A DNA stretch of 64,000 bases, from contig NZ_JAANZA010000001.1 of the NCBI RefSeq assembly GCF_012274275.1, positions 496,001 to 560,000 of the forward strand, read 5' to 3'. The notes under the pieces are model-generated. The model was given only the letters and a program-made list of their open reading frames with translations, was not told the DNA's origin and made no database searches. Source of the stretch: Cryobacterium sp. BB307. Lineage in GTDB: Bacteria > Actinomycetota > Actinomycetes > Actinomycetales > Microbacteriaceae. The position numbers were made by a program, and so were the translations under genes. Of this stretch, positions 54,206 through 62,011 are shown piece by piece; position 1 is the first letter of the stretch; each line of letters begins with the position of its first letter.

Positions 54206-54970
54206 CTAGGACGCCGTGCGCGCGACCGCGTACCGGAACGCGTTCACCAACCGGTAGCCGCCATCCGGTGTGCGGAACTGCTCCGCCGCAGCCAGCACCG
54301 TAGGCGCGTACTCGGCAATGGTGTCCTGATCCTCGCCGAGCAGCACGCCCCGGATGAGAGCAGACTCGTCGGTGACCTCCCATGGCGTCTCCACCAGGGA
54401 CGAGGCGGTCACCTCGAGGCCCGCCTCCGACAGCAGACCTTCCAGCCCGCCGGCTCGCCGGTAGTCGCCGTCTGGCTGCACCTCCTCGCCCGCGGCTTCG
54501 GCCACCGCTGACTCGAGCGCATTCAGTGCGTTGAGTGCGCCATCCGCCCAGTTGGCGATCGCGATGTAACCGCCCGGCACACAGACTCGAGCCGCCTGCG
54601 CGAGCGCATCGTGCGCGTCGTCGGCGAACTGCAGCGCGTTGATCGCCGTCACCACATCGAACGACGCATCCGACCATGGCAGGTGCTCGAACCCCCCGAG
54701 CACCACCTCCCCAGTGGGCGCCGCTGCGCGAGCCAGCCGCACCATCTCGTGGGCCGGATCGATGCCGGTCACGCGAGCCCCCAACGACTCGAGCTTGGCC
54801 AAAAACTCACCGCTGCCGCATCCGACATCCAGCACCCGCGTGCCGGCAACCACACCCGTCTGCTCGACGATCGCCGACGTCACCGGATCCGCGAGCGCAC
54901 CCCACAGGTCCGACCATTCCTGTGCGACCGCAGACCAGCCGCCATCTTCAGCACCGTTCACGTTCGTCAT
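54206..54970 (-). CDS. Class I SAM-dependent methyltransferase
   Basis: The likely start MTNVNGAEDGG at 54970 gives 254 aa. The SAM-binding motif I VLDVGCGSGEFLAKLE is near residue 55, with the later motif NWADGALNALN. The substrate is not evident; similar proteins methylate small molecules such as ubiquinone precursors or antibiotic substrates. It is divergent from the FAD monooxygenase. Confidence 0.85.
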   Translation of the reverse strand: MTNVNGAEDGGWSAVAQEWSDLWGALADPVTSAIVEQTGVVAGTRVLDVGCGSGEFLAKLESLGARVTGIDPAHEMVRLARAAAPTGEVVLGGFEHLPWSDASFDVVTAINALQFADDAHDALAQAARVCVPGGYIAIANWADGALNALNALESAVAEAAGEEVQPDGDYRRAGGLEGLLSEAGLEVTASSLVETPWEVTDESALIRGVLLGEDQDTIAEYAPTVLAAAEQFRTPDGGYRLVNAFRYAVARTAS

Positions 54971-55046
54971 CTTTCCAGCGCCCGGTGGGAGGTGCCCACA
55001 ACATGTCACCCTGTTACCTCCAACGGCGCTGACTTAGAGTGACCGG

Positions 55047-56645
55047 ATGGCGATCCGGTCGAACGGGTACGACGCCGATGTCCTGATTGTGGGCGCCGGC
55101 CCGACGGGCCTTGCCCTCGCCACAGAACTCACGCGCTGGGGCATCAACTACCGCATCATCGACAAGGAACTGGCCGGCGTTCGGGAGTCGCGCGCCCTGG
55201 CGATCCAGCCCCGCACGCTGGAGGTCCTCAGGCCAAGCGGCGTCACCGACGGGCTGATCGCGAACGGCTACGGAGCCACGAGTGTCACGATGCACTCTGG
55301 CCGTCGCGAGGCAGACGTGAACCTGTTCGGCGGCGCGAGCACCGACACCGAGTACCCCTTCATCCTCTTCCTGTCGCAGGCGAGGACCGAGGAACTGCTC
55401 ACCGAACGGATCGCCGCCGAAGGAGTGAGGGTTGAACGCTCGACCGAACTCATCGCACTCGGCCAGAACAAGGGGGCTGTGCGCGCGATCCTCCGCTCCG
55501 AGAGCGGCACGGAAACGGTTCACGCGCGGTTCCTCGTCGGATGCGACGGTGCCCACAGTGCGACGCGGCGACTGGCAGGGCTCCGCTTTGAGGGCGAGTC
55601 CTTCCCCGAGACGTTTGCGCTCGCCGACGTCGAAGCCGACGGCCTCGATTCGTCCCGCATCCACGCCTTCCTATCCGATCGCGGCGTGATGTTCTTCTTT
55701 CCGCTCCAGGCGCCCGCCACCTGGCGGATCATCCTGAGGCTGCCGGATGACGAAAGCGAGCTCTCGCTCGACTCGCTCCAACGAGCGGTGCGCGAGCACA
55801 CTCCGCTGCCGATCACCGTCCGCGACCCCGTGTGGCTGTCCCGGTTCGTCGTCAACAGCCGTTACGCGGCCCGATTCCAGCAGCGCCGCGTGTTCGTCGC
55901 CGGTGACGCAGCCCACATCCACAGCCCGGCCGGTGGACAGGGCATGAACATCGGCGTTCAGGACGCGATCAACCTCGGATGGAAGCTTGCCCTCGTCTGC
56001 TCGGATCGCGCCCGGTCCGGGCTGCTCACGAGCTACGACCGGGAGCGGCGGCCCGTGGCCCGCCAGGTGATTCAGCTGACCAACCGGGCGTTCCGGGCCG
56101 CCATGAGCGCGCGGGGACTGGTCAAATTCGTCCGCAGCAACATCGCGCCGCGGGTCGCGCCCAAGATCTTCCGGTTGAAGATCGTGCGCTCGTTCGCGTT
56201 CCAGACGATCGGCGAGTTGCGCACCGCCTATTCGAAGAGCCCGCTGTCGGTGAGCGGCCTGAACGCCCACGGTCCGCGTGCGGGTGAGCGGCTCCCGGAT
56301 GCCGCGGTGACGGTTGACGGGACAGTCATCAGTCTGCATCGGGCGCTGGCGGAGCCTGTCCTCACGGTCCTGCTGTGCGGGCCGGCCGAGGTGTGGGACA
56401 ACAGTTTGGCCCACGAATCGAGTCATTGGGGCGGCGCGGTGCGCTTCCGCATTCTCACCGAGGCCGGTAAGCAGGGCTCCCTCATCGGCACCGACGAGAC
56501 CTTCAAACGGCTTCGCCTCGACCCGAACAAGCCTGCGCAGCTGCTCGTGCGCCCCGACCTGCATGTCGGATACCGGGCAGCCGGGGACGACCTCGACGGA
56601 CTGCGCGACTACTTGGCCGAGGCGCTGCGGCTCCGCCAGACCTGA
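55047..56645 (+). CDS. FAD-dependent aromatic monooxygenase (PheA/TfdB-type)
   Basis: This 532-aa protein has the FAD motif GAGPTGLALA (residues 12-21), the DG motif GCDGAHSATRR, and the GD motif GDAAHIHSPAGGQGMN. The C-terminal thioredoxin-like domain (residues about 395-530) is typical of phenol hydroxylase-like enzymes. It hydroxylates an aromatic or polyketide substrate; which one is unknown. There is no catabolic gene beside it. Confidence 0.88.
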   Translation: MAIRSNGYDADVLIVGAGPTGLALATELTRWGINYRIIDKELAGVRESRALAIQPRTLEVLRPSGVTDGLIANGYGATSVTMHSGRREADVNLFGGASTDTEYPFILFLSQARTEELLTERIAAEGVRVERSTELIALGQNKGAVRAILRSESGTETVHARFLVGCDGAHSATRRLAGLRFEGESFPETFALADVEADGLDSSRIHAFLSDRGVMFFFPLQAPATWRIILRLPDDESELSLDSLQRAVREHTPLPITVRDPVWLSRFVVNSRYAARFQQRRVFVAGDAAHIHSPAGGQGMNIGVQDAINLGWKLALVCSDRARSGLLTSYDRERRPVARQVIQLTNRAFRAAMSARGLVKFVRSNIAPRVAPKIFRLKIVRSFAFQTIGELRTAYSKSPLSVSGLNAHGPRAGERLPDAAVTVDGTVISLHRALAEPVLTVLLCGPAEVWDNSLAHESSHWGGAVRFRILTEAGKQGSLIGTDETFKRLRLDPNKPAQLLVRPDLHVGYRAAGDDLDGLRDYLAEALRLRQT

Positions 56646-56657
56646 GCATCCGACGGT

Positions 56658-57341
56658 TCAGAAGTTCAGCACGATCCCGATCAGCAGGATGGCGGCGCTG
56701 ACGGCGGTGAAGCCCAGCTCGGCGAGGGCCAGCTTCGTCTTCGCGAAGCGCACCATCATCATGTTCGTGACCGAGTGCAGCGGCAGCGTCACGAGCACGA
56801 GCCACGGGTTCGCAAAGAGCATCAGGGTCAGGCCGATGTGCATTGCGATCGCGGCCAGGCGCTCGAGCAGACCCCAGCCGGGGCTTTCCGGGACGATCAT
56901 GCCCTGCTCGGAGAGCAGCTGGCGTGCCTCGCGGGACTTGGCGTCGTCCTTCTTCAACAGGCTCGAAATGGCCAGCGCGTTGATCGCGACGATGACGACC
57001 TCGATCGTTGCCCAGCCGAATCCGGCCCACAGGGCGTCGGTGGCTGTGCGCAGGAACAGGAGCACGAGGGCGAGTCGCACGAGTTCTTCGGCCGGCCCGG
57101 AGAACCAGCCGACGATGGTCGCGGCACGCTTCTGCGTTGTTGTCGCGTTCGCGATCAGGGCGACCGGTTGCCGCAGGATGAGGGCGAGCATCCAGCCCGC
57201 TGCACCCAGTCCGAGCGGCACCCATAGCGGTGCGCCCACGGTCAGCAGCAGTAGGCCCACCGCGATGAACGGGGCCGGCAGCAGCGCGAGCGCATTGTTG
57301 CGCACGCGGATCGCGACAGCGGGGTCAAGGTCGGTGGTCAT
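56658..57341 (-). CDS. YhfC-like integral membrane protein (putative glutamic intramembrane protease family)
   Basis: This 227-aa protein has about seven helices. The GPAEELVRL motif contains the EExxR pattern of CAAX/YhfC-type intramembrane proteases, and a later H-S-V-T-N segment could supply the His/Asn. The assignment is tentative. Its ATG at 57341 overlaps the HTH regulator stop (4 bases), so both form a two-gene operon. Possible role: regulated processing of a membrane signal. Confidence 0.55.
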   Translation of the reverse strand: MTTDLDPAVAIRVRNNALALLPAPFIAVGLLLLTVGAPLWVPLGLGAAGWMLALILRQPVALIANATTTQKRAATIVGWFSGPAEELVRLALVLLFLRTATDALWAGFGWATIEVVIVAINALAISSLLKKDDAKSREARQLLSEQGMIVPESPGWGLLERLAAIAMHIGLTLMLFANPWLVLVTLPLHSVTNMMMVRFAKTKLALAELGFTAVSAAILLIGIVLNF

Positions 57342-57895
57342 TCGTTGTCTCCTGTGGTTCGGTGCAGCGGGATGCTCGCGGTCGCGATGAGCCGCGGCTT
57401 GCGGTTTGTGGTGGGCTGGTTGTCGATTCGTGCAGCGATGAGCCCGCGGACGTCGGCGAGCAGCTCGCGCAGCTCGGCATCCGTCAGGTTGAGGACGTGT
57501 TCCCGATAGCCGACGCCGTCGGCGACGAGATCGATCGCCGGCTGCTCCAGGTACCGTGCGTACTCGCCCAGCAGGCCGCCGACGAACGTGCCGAAGTACC
57601 GGAAGTGGTCGTCTCGGCTGGCGGTTGCAAGGTCCTCCGCGCTCAGGATGGCGCTGTCGGCGAGGGCGTAGGTGCGCTCGGTGACGCCGCGCACCGGCTG
57701 CTCAGCATCGATGCGGAGCACGCCCGCGTCGAGCAGGACCGGCAGGTGGCGGTACAGCGTGGCCTGCGGGATGTCGGGCAGGACCTCGCCGAGCTGCTTT
57801 GTCGTCTTCGGCCCAGTCGCGAGGGCGCGGAGGATGGCCATGCGTTGTGGATGCAGCACCGCGTCGGCTCTAGATGTTCTCACGATCAAGAACAT
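57338..57895 (-). CDS. Winged-helix transcriptional regulator (ArsR-like HTH)
   Basis: The core DAVLHPQRMAILRALATGPKTTKQLGEVLPDIPQ (broken here) is an ArsR/HTH_20-type winged helix with a recognition helix around QATLYRHLPVL. Three starts are possible, ATG 57895, GTG 57883 and GTG 57925; I chose 57895. An inverted repeat overlaps this start, suggesting autoregulation. It precedes the YhfC-like gene, its likely target, and is divergent from the MarR gene. Confidence 0.75.
   Translation of the reverse strand: MFLIVRTSRADAVLHPQRMAILRALATGPKTTKQLGEVLPDIPQATLYRHLPVLLDAGVLRIDAEQPVRGVTERTYALADSAILSAEDLATASRDDHFRYFGTFVGGLLGEYARYLEQPAIDLVADGVGYREHVLNLTDAELRELLADVRGLIAARIDNQPTTNRKPRLIATASIPLHRTTGDNE
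57874..57895. promoter_or_regulatory. Inverted repeat overlapping the HTH regulator start
   Basis: ATGTTCT-N8-AGAACAT is a perfect 7-base-arm palindrome containing the likely ATG of the regulator at 57895. It fits a winged-helix operator for autoregulation. Confidence 0.5.
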
Positions 57896-57948
57896 TATCA
57901 CATCTGAGAACAAGTGAACTTCCACTTGCCCTCGGGTGGGGGGATATG

Positions 57949-57962
57949 GTTAAGTACTTAAC
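57949..57962. promoter_or_regulatory. MarR-type operator
   Basis: GTTAAGTACTTAAC is a perfect 14-base palindrome ending three bases before the MarR ATG at 57966. This is the usual geometry for autoregulation by MarR-family proteins. It also lies between the divergent winged-helix gene and marR. Confidence 0.7.
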
Positions 57963-57965
57963 AAT

Positions 57966-58406
57966 ATGACGGAGATTACCGACAGCACGGTCTTCAAGCT
58001 GCACCGCGCCACCGCCCTGCTCGACCGCATCGCTGACCGCTACCTGCAGCGCGAGCACGGTATCCGCTACTCGCAGTTCCTGCCGCTGCTCATCGTGCGC
58101 GTGATCGGCGAGCCCACCCAGACCCGCATCGCCGACAACCTGGGCGTCTCGCGGGCGTCGGTAACCCAGCGGATCGCCCCGCTGGTCGCCGATGGGTTGC
58201 TCGTGGTCCGCCAGCACCCCGCAGACGCGCGCGCCAAACTGGTCACCCTCACCGAGCGCGGCACGGCTCTGGTCGACGCCGCCTGGGTGGGCCTGACCGC
58301 CCACCAGGATGGCGTCGAGGACGGCGTCGATGAGGCCGTGCTGGCGGCACAACTCGATCGGCTCATCGCGAATGCGCTGCCGGTCGCTATCGGAGGAAAC
58401 TCATGA
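57966..58406 (+). CDS. MarR family transcriptional regulator
   Basis: This 146-aa protein has the MarR winged-helix core (TRIADNLGVSRASVTQRIAPLVADGLLV, broken here) and the wing DARAKLVTLTERG. The ligand is not known. The stop overlaps the hydrolase ATG (ATGA), so the regulator controls that gene and itself through the palindrome at 57949-57962. Confidence 0.92.
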   Translation: MTEITDSTVFKLHRATALLDRIADRYLQREHGIRYSQFLPLLIVRVIGEPTQTRIADNLGVSRASVTQRIAPLVADGLLVVRQHPADARAKLVTLTERGTALVDAAWVGLTAHQDGVEDGVDEAVLAAQLDRLIANALPVAIGGNS

Positions 58407-59206
58407 CCAAGGATCTTCTCGCCACTCGCGAGTTCACCCCGGGTGCGGCCGAAACCATTGTGTTCCTGCACTCCTCGAACACCGCCGGGTGGATGTGGGG
58501 CGAGCAGGTGCCCGCGTTCGGCGACCACCACCTGCTGGTGCCGGACCTGCCCGGCTATGGCGACAACAACGACCGCGAGTGGCTCAGCCTCGCCGACAGC
58601 GCCGACCACGTGGCCAGGCTGATCGAGCGCCGCGCGGCAGGCGGCACGGCGCACATCGTCGGGCTGTCGCTCGGCTCGAGTGTGGCGCTGGAACTGGCAA
58701 GGCGGCATCCGGAGCGGGTGACCACCCTGTTTCTGGCCAGCGCCAACATCGCCAAACCGGGGCGTGCCCTCGTCTGGGGCGGCCGCGCGCTGCTCACCCT
58801 CTGGAACAGCCCTGGCTACTGGAATGCCACCGGCCGCAGCTACGGACTGGCCGGCGAGGATCTCGACCTGTTCGTGAAGACCGGTGCCGGCATCCGCAAG
58901 CAGACGGCACAGCGCGTGCTCGCCGAAGTGACCCGCGGCGTGTCACCGGATGCGCTCACCGCGGTCTCCGCGCCGCTGGTCGCCATCGCGGGCGGGAAGG
59001 ATGCGGCGTTCATCAGCCGCGACTCGCTGCGGTTGCTCGCCGAGATCCTGCCGAACGCCCGAACGGCGATCGCGCCCGGCCTGCACCATCAGTGGAACAT
59101 CGAGGATGTGCCGTTGTTCAACGCTGCGGTACGGGAGTGGCTGACTTCTCGGTCACTGGCAGGCGGTCTGGAGCCAGGTCCAGTCGGCGCAGCAACTGGG
59201 CGTTGA
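58403..59206 (+). CDS. Alpha/beta-fold hydrolase
   Basis: This 267-aa protein has the oxyanion and nucleophile motif GLSLGSSVALELA (nucleophile Ser in G-L-S-L-G), an acid in VAIAGGKDAAF and a His in GLHHQWNIE. The fold is that of esterases, haloperoxidases and meta-cleavage hydrolases; the substrate is not predicted. Its last 89 bases overlap the convergent copB 3' end. Confidence 0.85.
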   Translation: MTKDLLATREFTPGAAETIVFLHSSNTAGWMWGEQVPAFGDHHLLVPDLPGYGDNNDREWLSLADSADHVARLIERRAAGGTAHIVGLSLGSSVALELARRHPERVTTLFLASANIAKPGRALVWGGRALLTLWNSPGYWNATGRSYGLAGEDLDLFVKTGAGIRKQTAQRVLAEVTRGVSPDALTAVSAPLVAIAGGKDAAFISRDSLRLLAEILPNARTAIAPGLHHQWNIEDVPLFNAAVREWLTSRSLAGGLEPGPVGAATGR

Positions 59207-61265
59207 GCGCGACCACCACGGTTGAGGCCGACATCAGGATCGCCCCGACCGACATGGGCAGCACGAAGCCGATCGGCGCCAGCACGCCGGCCGCGAGTGG
59301 CACGGAGATCAGGTTGTAGCCGGCCGCCCACCAAAGGTTCTGCTTCATCTTGCGATAGCTCGCGCGCGACAGCGTGATCACCGAGAGGACCGAGCGCGGG
59401 TCGTCGCTGGCCAGGATGACCCCAGCAGACGCGATCGCGACATCCGTTCCCGCGCCGATGGCGATGCCGACGTCGGCTTGGGCGAGCGCGGGAGCGTCGT
59501 TGACGCCATCACCGACCATCGCGACCTTGCGCCCTTCGGCCTGCAGTTCGCTGACCTTGGCGGCCTTGTGCTCTGGCCGTACGCCGGCGAAGACCCGATC
59601 GATGCCGAGTTTTGCGGCAACCGCGTGGGCGACCTCGGCGGCGTCTCCGGTGATCATCACCACCTGGGCGCCGAGCTTATGCAGCGCGTCGACCGCCTGG
59701 CGGGATTCCGCGCGGACCTCGTCGGCAAGGGCGAGCACGCCGATGATCTCGCCGTCCTCGACAACGTGCAGCACGGTGGCGCCGCGGTCGCTCCACTCCT
59801 CACCCGTGCCGTGCGCGTCGAGGTTCAGTGTGCTCAGCATGTGCGGGCCGCCCACGCTGACGCGTTTCCCGTCGACGACACCGACCACGCCCTCGGCGGG
59901 CGCGGACTGGAAGCCGGTTGCGCGCGGCACCGCCAGGCCACGCTCGGCGGCGGCATTCACTATCGCGCGGCCGAGCGGATGCTCACTGGCCGACTCGACC
60001 GCTGCGGCCAGCGCGATGACCTCGTCGTCCGACCTGCCGGCCGTCGCCGCGATATCCGTCACCGCGGGCTCGCCCTTGGTGAGCGTGCCGGTCTTGTCGA
60101 ACAGCACGATGTCGACCACGCGCATGGTCTCGAGCGCGAGCCGGTCCTTGACGAGCACGCCGCCCTTCGCCGCGCGCTCGGTTGCGATCGAGACCACGAG
60201 CGGGATGGCCAGGCCGAGTGCGTGTGGGCAGGCGATGACGAGCACGGTGATCGTGCGGACGACCGCTTCATCCGGCAGGCCGAGCATCGTCCACACGATC
60301 GCGGTGATAATGCCGGCGCCGAGTGCGAACCAGAACAGCAGCGCGGCCGCCTTGTCGGCGATGCGCTGGGCGCGCGAGGTGGAGTTCTGCGCGTCCGCGA
60401 CCAGCCGCTGGATGCCGGCAAGTGCGGTATCGTCGCCGATCGCGGAGATCCGGATGCGCAGGGCCGTGTCGGTGGAAACCGTGCCGGCCACGACGTGGTC
60501 GCCGGGGCCGCGACTGACCGCGCGGGATTCGCCGGTGATCATCGATTCGTCCATGTCGGCGGTGCCGTCGACGATCTGCCCGTCGGCGGGAACCCGCCCA
60601 CCTGGCCGCACCATCACGAGGTCGCCGACGCGCAGGTCGGAGGGCGTGACGACGGTGACCCCGTCGCCGTCGAGCCGCTCGGCCTCATCCGGCAGCAGCG
60701 CGGCCAGGCTCTCGAGAGCCGAGGAGGTCTGCGCGAGCGAACGCATCTCGATCCAGTGCCCGAGCAGCATGATGACGATGAGGAGGGCCAGCTCCCACCA
60801 GAAGTCGAGTTCGTGATCGAGCAGGCCAAGAGTCGCGCCCCACGACGCGATGAACGCGACGGTGATGGCGAGCCCGATGAGCAGCATCATGCCCGGCCGG
60901 CGGGACCTGAGTTCACTGACCGCGCCGGTCAGGAACGGCCGGCCACCCCACAGGTACATGACGGTGCCGAGAATGGGGGAGATCCAGGCGAAGACCGGGG
61001 AGTCCGGCAGGGCGTAGCCGAGGATGGACGCGAACATCGGACTGAACGCCACCACCGGGATCGCGATGACGAGCATGATCCAGAACAGCCGGCGGAACTG
61101 CCCGACGTGGTCGCCGTGGTCGCCGTGGCCAGCGTGGGCGTCGTGTCCTGCGTGGGCGTCGTGACCTTCGTGTCCGGCATGCGCTGCGTGATCGCCCAGG
61201 TGCTCGTGCGCTACCTGCCCATGTCCTGCGCTCTCGTGTCCCGCATGCTCGTGCTCGTGGCTCAT
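59118..61265 (-). CDS. copB: Copper-transporting P-type ATPase, CopB type
   Basis: The ATG at 61265 gives a 715-aa protein. A histidine-rich N-terminus (repeats of HEHAGHE and HAGHDAHAGHG, residues 2-50) replaces the usual HMA domains. The P1B-3-type CPH motif (CPHALG), DKTGT phosphorylation site, TGES and GDGVNDAPAL are all present. It probably exports copper. It is divergent from csoR and the 3' end overlaps the hydrolase by 89 bases. Confidence 0.9.
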   Translation of the reverse strand: MSHEHEHAGHESAGHGQVAHEHLGDHAAHAGHEGHDAHAGHDAHAGHGDHGDHVGQFRRLFWIMLVIAIPVVAFSPMFASILGYALPDSPVFAWISPILGTVMYLWGGRPFLTGAVSELRSRRPGMMLLIGLAITVAFIASWGATLGLLDHELDFWWELALLIVIMLLGHWIEMRSLAQTSSALESLAALLPDEAERLDGDGVTVVTPSDLRVGDLVMVRPGGRVPADGQIVDGTADMDESMITGESRAVSRGPGDHVVAGTVSTDTALRIRISAIGDDTALAGIQRLVADAQNSTSRAQRIADKAAALLFWFALGAGIITAIVWTMLGLPDEAVVRTITVLVIACPHALGLAIPLVVSIATERAAKGGVLVKDRLALETMRVVDIVLFDKTGTLTKGEPAVTDIAATAGRSDDEVIALAAAVESASEHPLGRAIVNAAAERGLAVPRATGFQSAPAEGVVGVVDGKRVSVGGPHMLSTLNLDAHGTGEEWSDRGATVLHVVEDGEIIGVLALADEVRAESRQAVDALHKLGAQVVMITGDAAEVAHAVAAKLGIDRVFAGVRPEHKAAKVSELQAEGRKVAMVGDGVNDAPALAQADVGIAIGAGTDVAIASAGVILASDDPRSVLSVITLSRASYRKMKQNLWWAAGYNLISVPLAAGVLAPIGFVLPMSVGAILMSASTVVVALNAQLLRRLDLAPDRLPVTEKSATPVPQR

Positions 61266-61277
61266 GTTGACAACGCT

Positions 61278-61294
61278 ATACCCCAGGGGGGTAT
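61278..61294. promoter_or_regulatory. CsoR operator
   Basis: ATACCCCAGGGGGGTAT lies 13 bases from the copB start and 25 bases from the csoR start. It fits the G-tract inverted repeat ATACCC-GGGTAT bound by CsoR-type repressors and placed to control both divergent units. Confidence 0.85.
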
Positions 61295-61318
61295 CATTCA
61301 ACCGAACGGAGGGACGCA

Positions 61319-61603
61319 ATGGCACACGGCTACGTCGACGACAAGGATGCACTGCTCAAGCGACTGCGTCGCGCCGAGGGCCAGGTCCGCGGCGTGCAGC
61401 GCATGGTCGAGAACGACGAGTACTGCATCGACATCCTGACCCAGATCTCAGCGGCGACCAAGGCGCTGGAGACCGTCGCGCTCGAACTCCTGGACGATCA
61501 CCTGAGCCACTGCGTCGCGGAGGCGACCCGCGAAGGCGGCCCGGTCGCCGAGCAGAAGCTCACCGAGGCATCCGCGGCTATCGCGCGGCTCGTGCGTTCC
61601 TGA
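61319..61603 (+). CDS. csoR: Copper-sensing transcriptional repressor CsoR
   Basis: This 94-aa all-helical protein has the copper ligands C36, H61 and C65, the same positions as in M. tuberculosis CsoR. The R-x-E-G-Q start (LRRAEGQVRGVQRM) is the DUF156 signature. It represses the flanking genes until Cu(I) binds. The ATG at 61319 follows GGAGGGA. It starts the csoR-copZ-copA operon. Confidence 0.95.
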   Translation: MAHGYVDDKDALLKRLRRAEGQVRGVQRMVENDEYCIDILTQISAATKALETVALELLDDHLSHCVAEATREGGPVAEQKLTEASAAIARLVRS

Positions 61604-61636
61604 CCCACCCAACCCACCTCTATATAAGGAGAATCC

Positions 61637-62011
61637 ATGACCGAGCACGGCCTAGACCTCGGACTGACCGACAAGCACGCCAGAGCGAGCGCCGGATGCG
61701 GCTGCGGCGGCGGCATGTGTGCCTGCGGCGGCCACGGCGAGGGCGGTCACGGGCACGGCCACTCGCACCAGAGCGCCGCTCCGGTCGCGAACGTCGTCAC
61801 CACCGACCTCGCGGTCACCGGAATGACCTGCGGTCACTGCGTGTCGAGCGTCACCGAGGAGCTCAGCGAGGTCGCCGGCGTCGAGTCGGTCTCGGTGGCG
61901 CTTAACGCCGGGGGCGTGTCCAGGGTCACCGTCGCCAGCCAGTCGCCGCTCGACGCCGAGGCCTTGCGTGCCGCCGTGACCGAAGCGGGATACTCGCTCG
62001 CGGACGCCTGA
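61637..62011 (+). CDS. copZ: Copper chaperone-like protein, CopZ with Cys/His-rich N-terminus
   Basis: This 124-aa protein has a metal-binding HMA domain with GMTCGHC (residues 62-68). The first half is unusual: a cysteine cluster ([12 protein letters not shown]) and a run of histidines (GHGHGHSH). Such additions may buffer Cu. The HMA domain is typical of CopZ. It overlaps the copA ATG by one base. Confidence 0.9.
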   Translation: MTEHGLDLGLTDKHARASAGCGCGGGMCACGGHGEGGHGHGHSHQSAAPVANVVTTDLAVTGMTCGHCVSSVTEELSEVAGVESVSVALNAGGVSRVTVASQSPLDAEALRAAVTEAGYSLADA

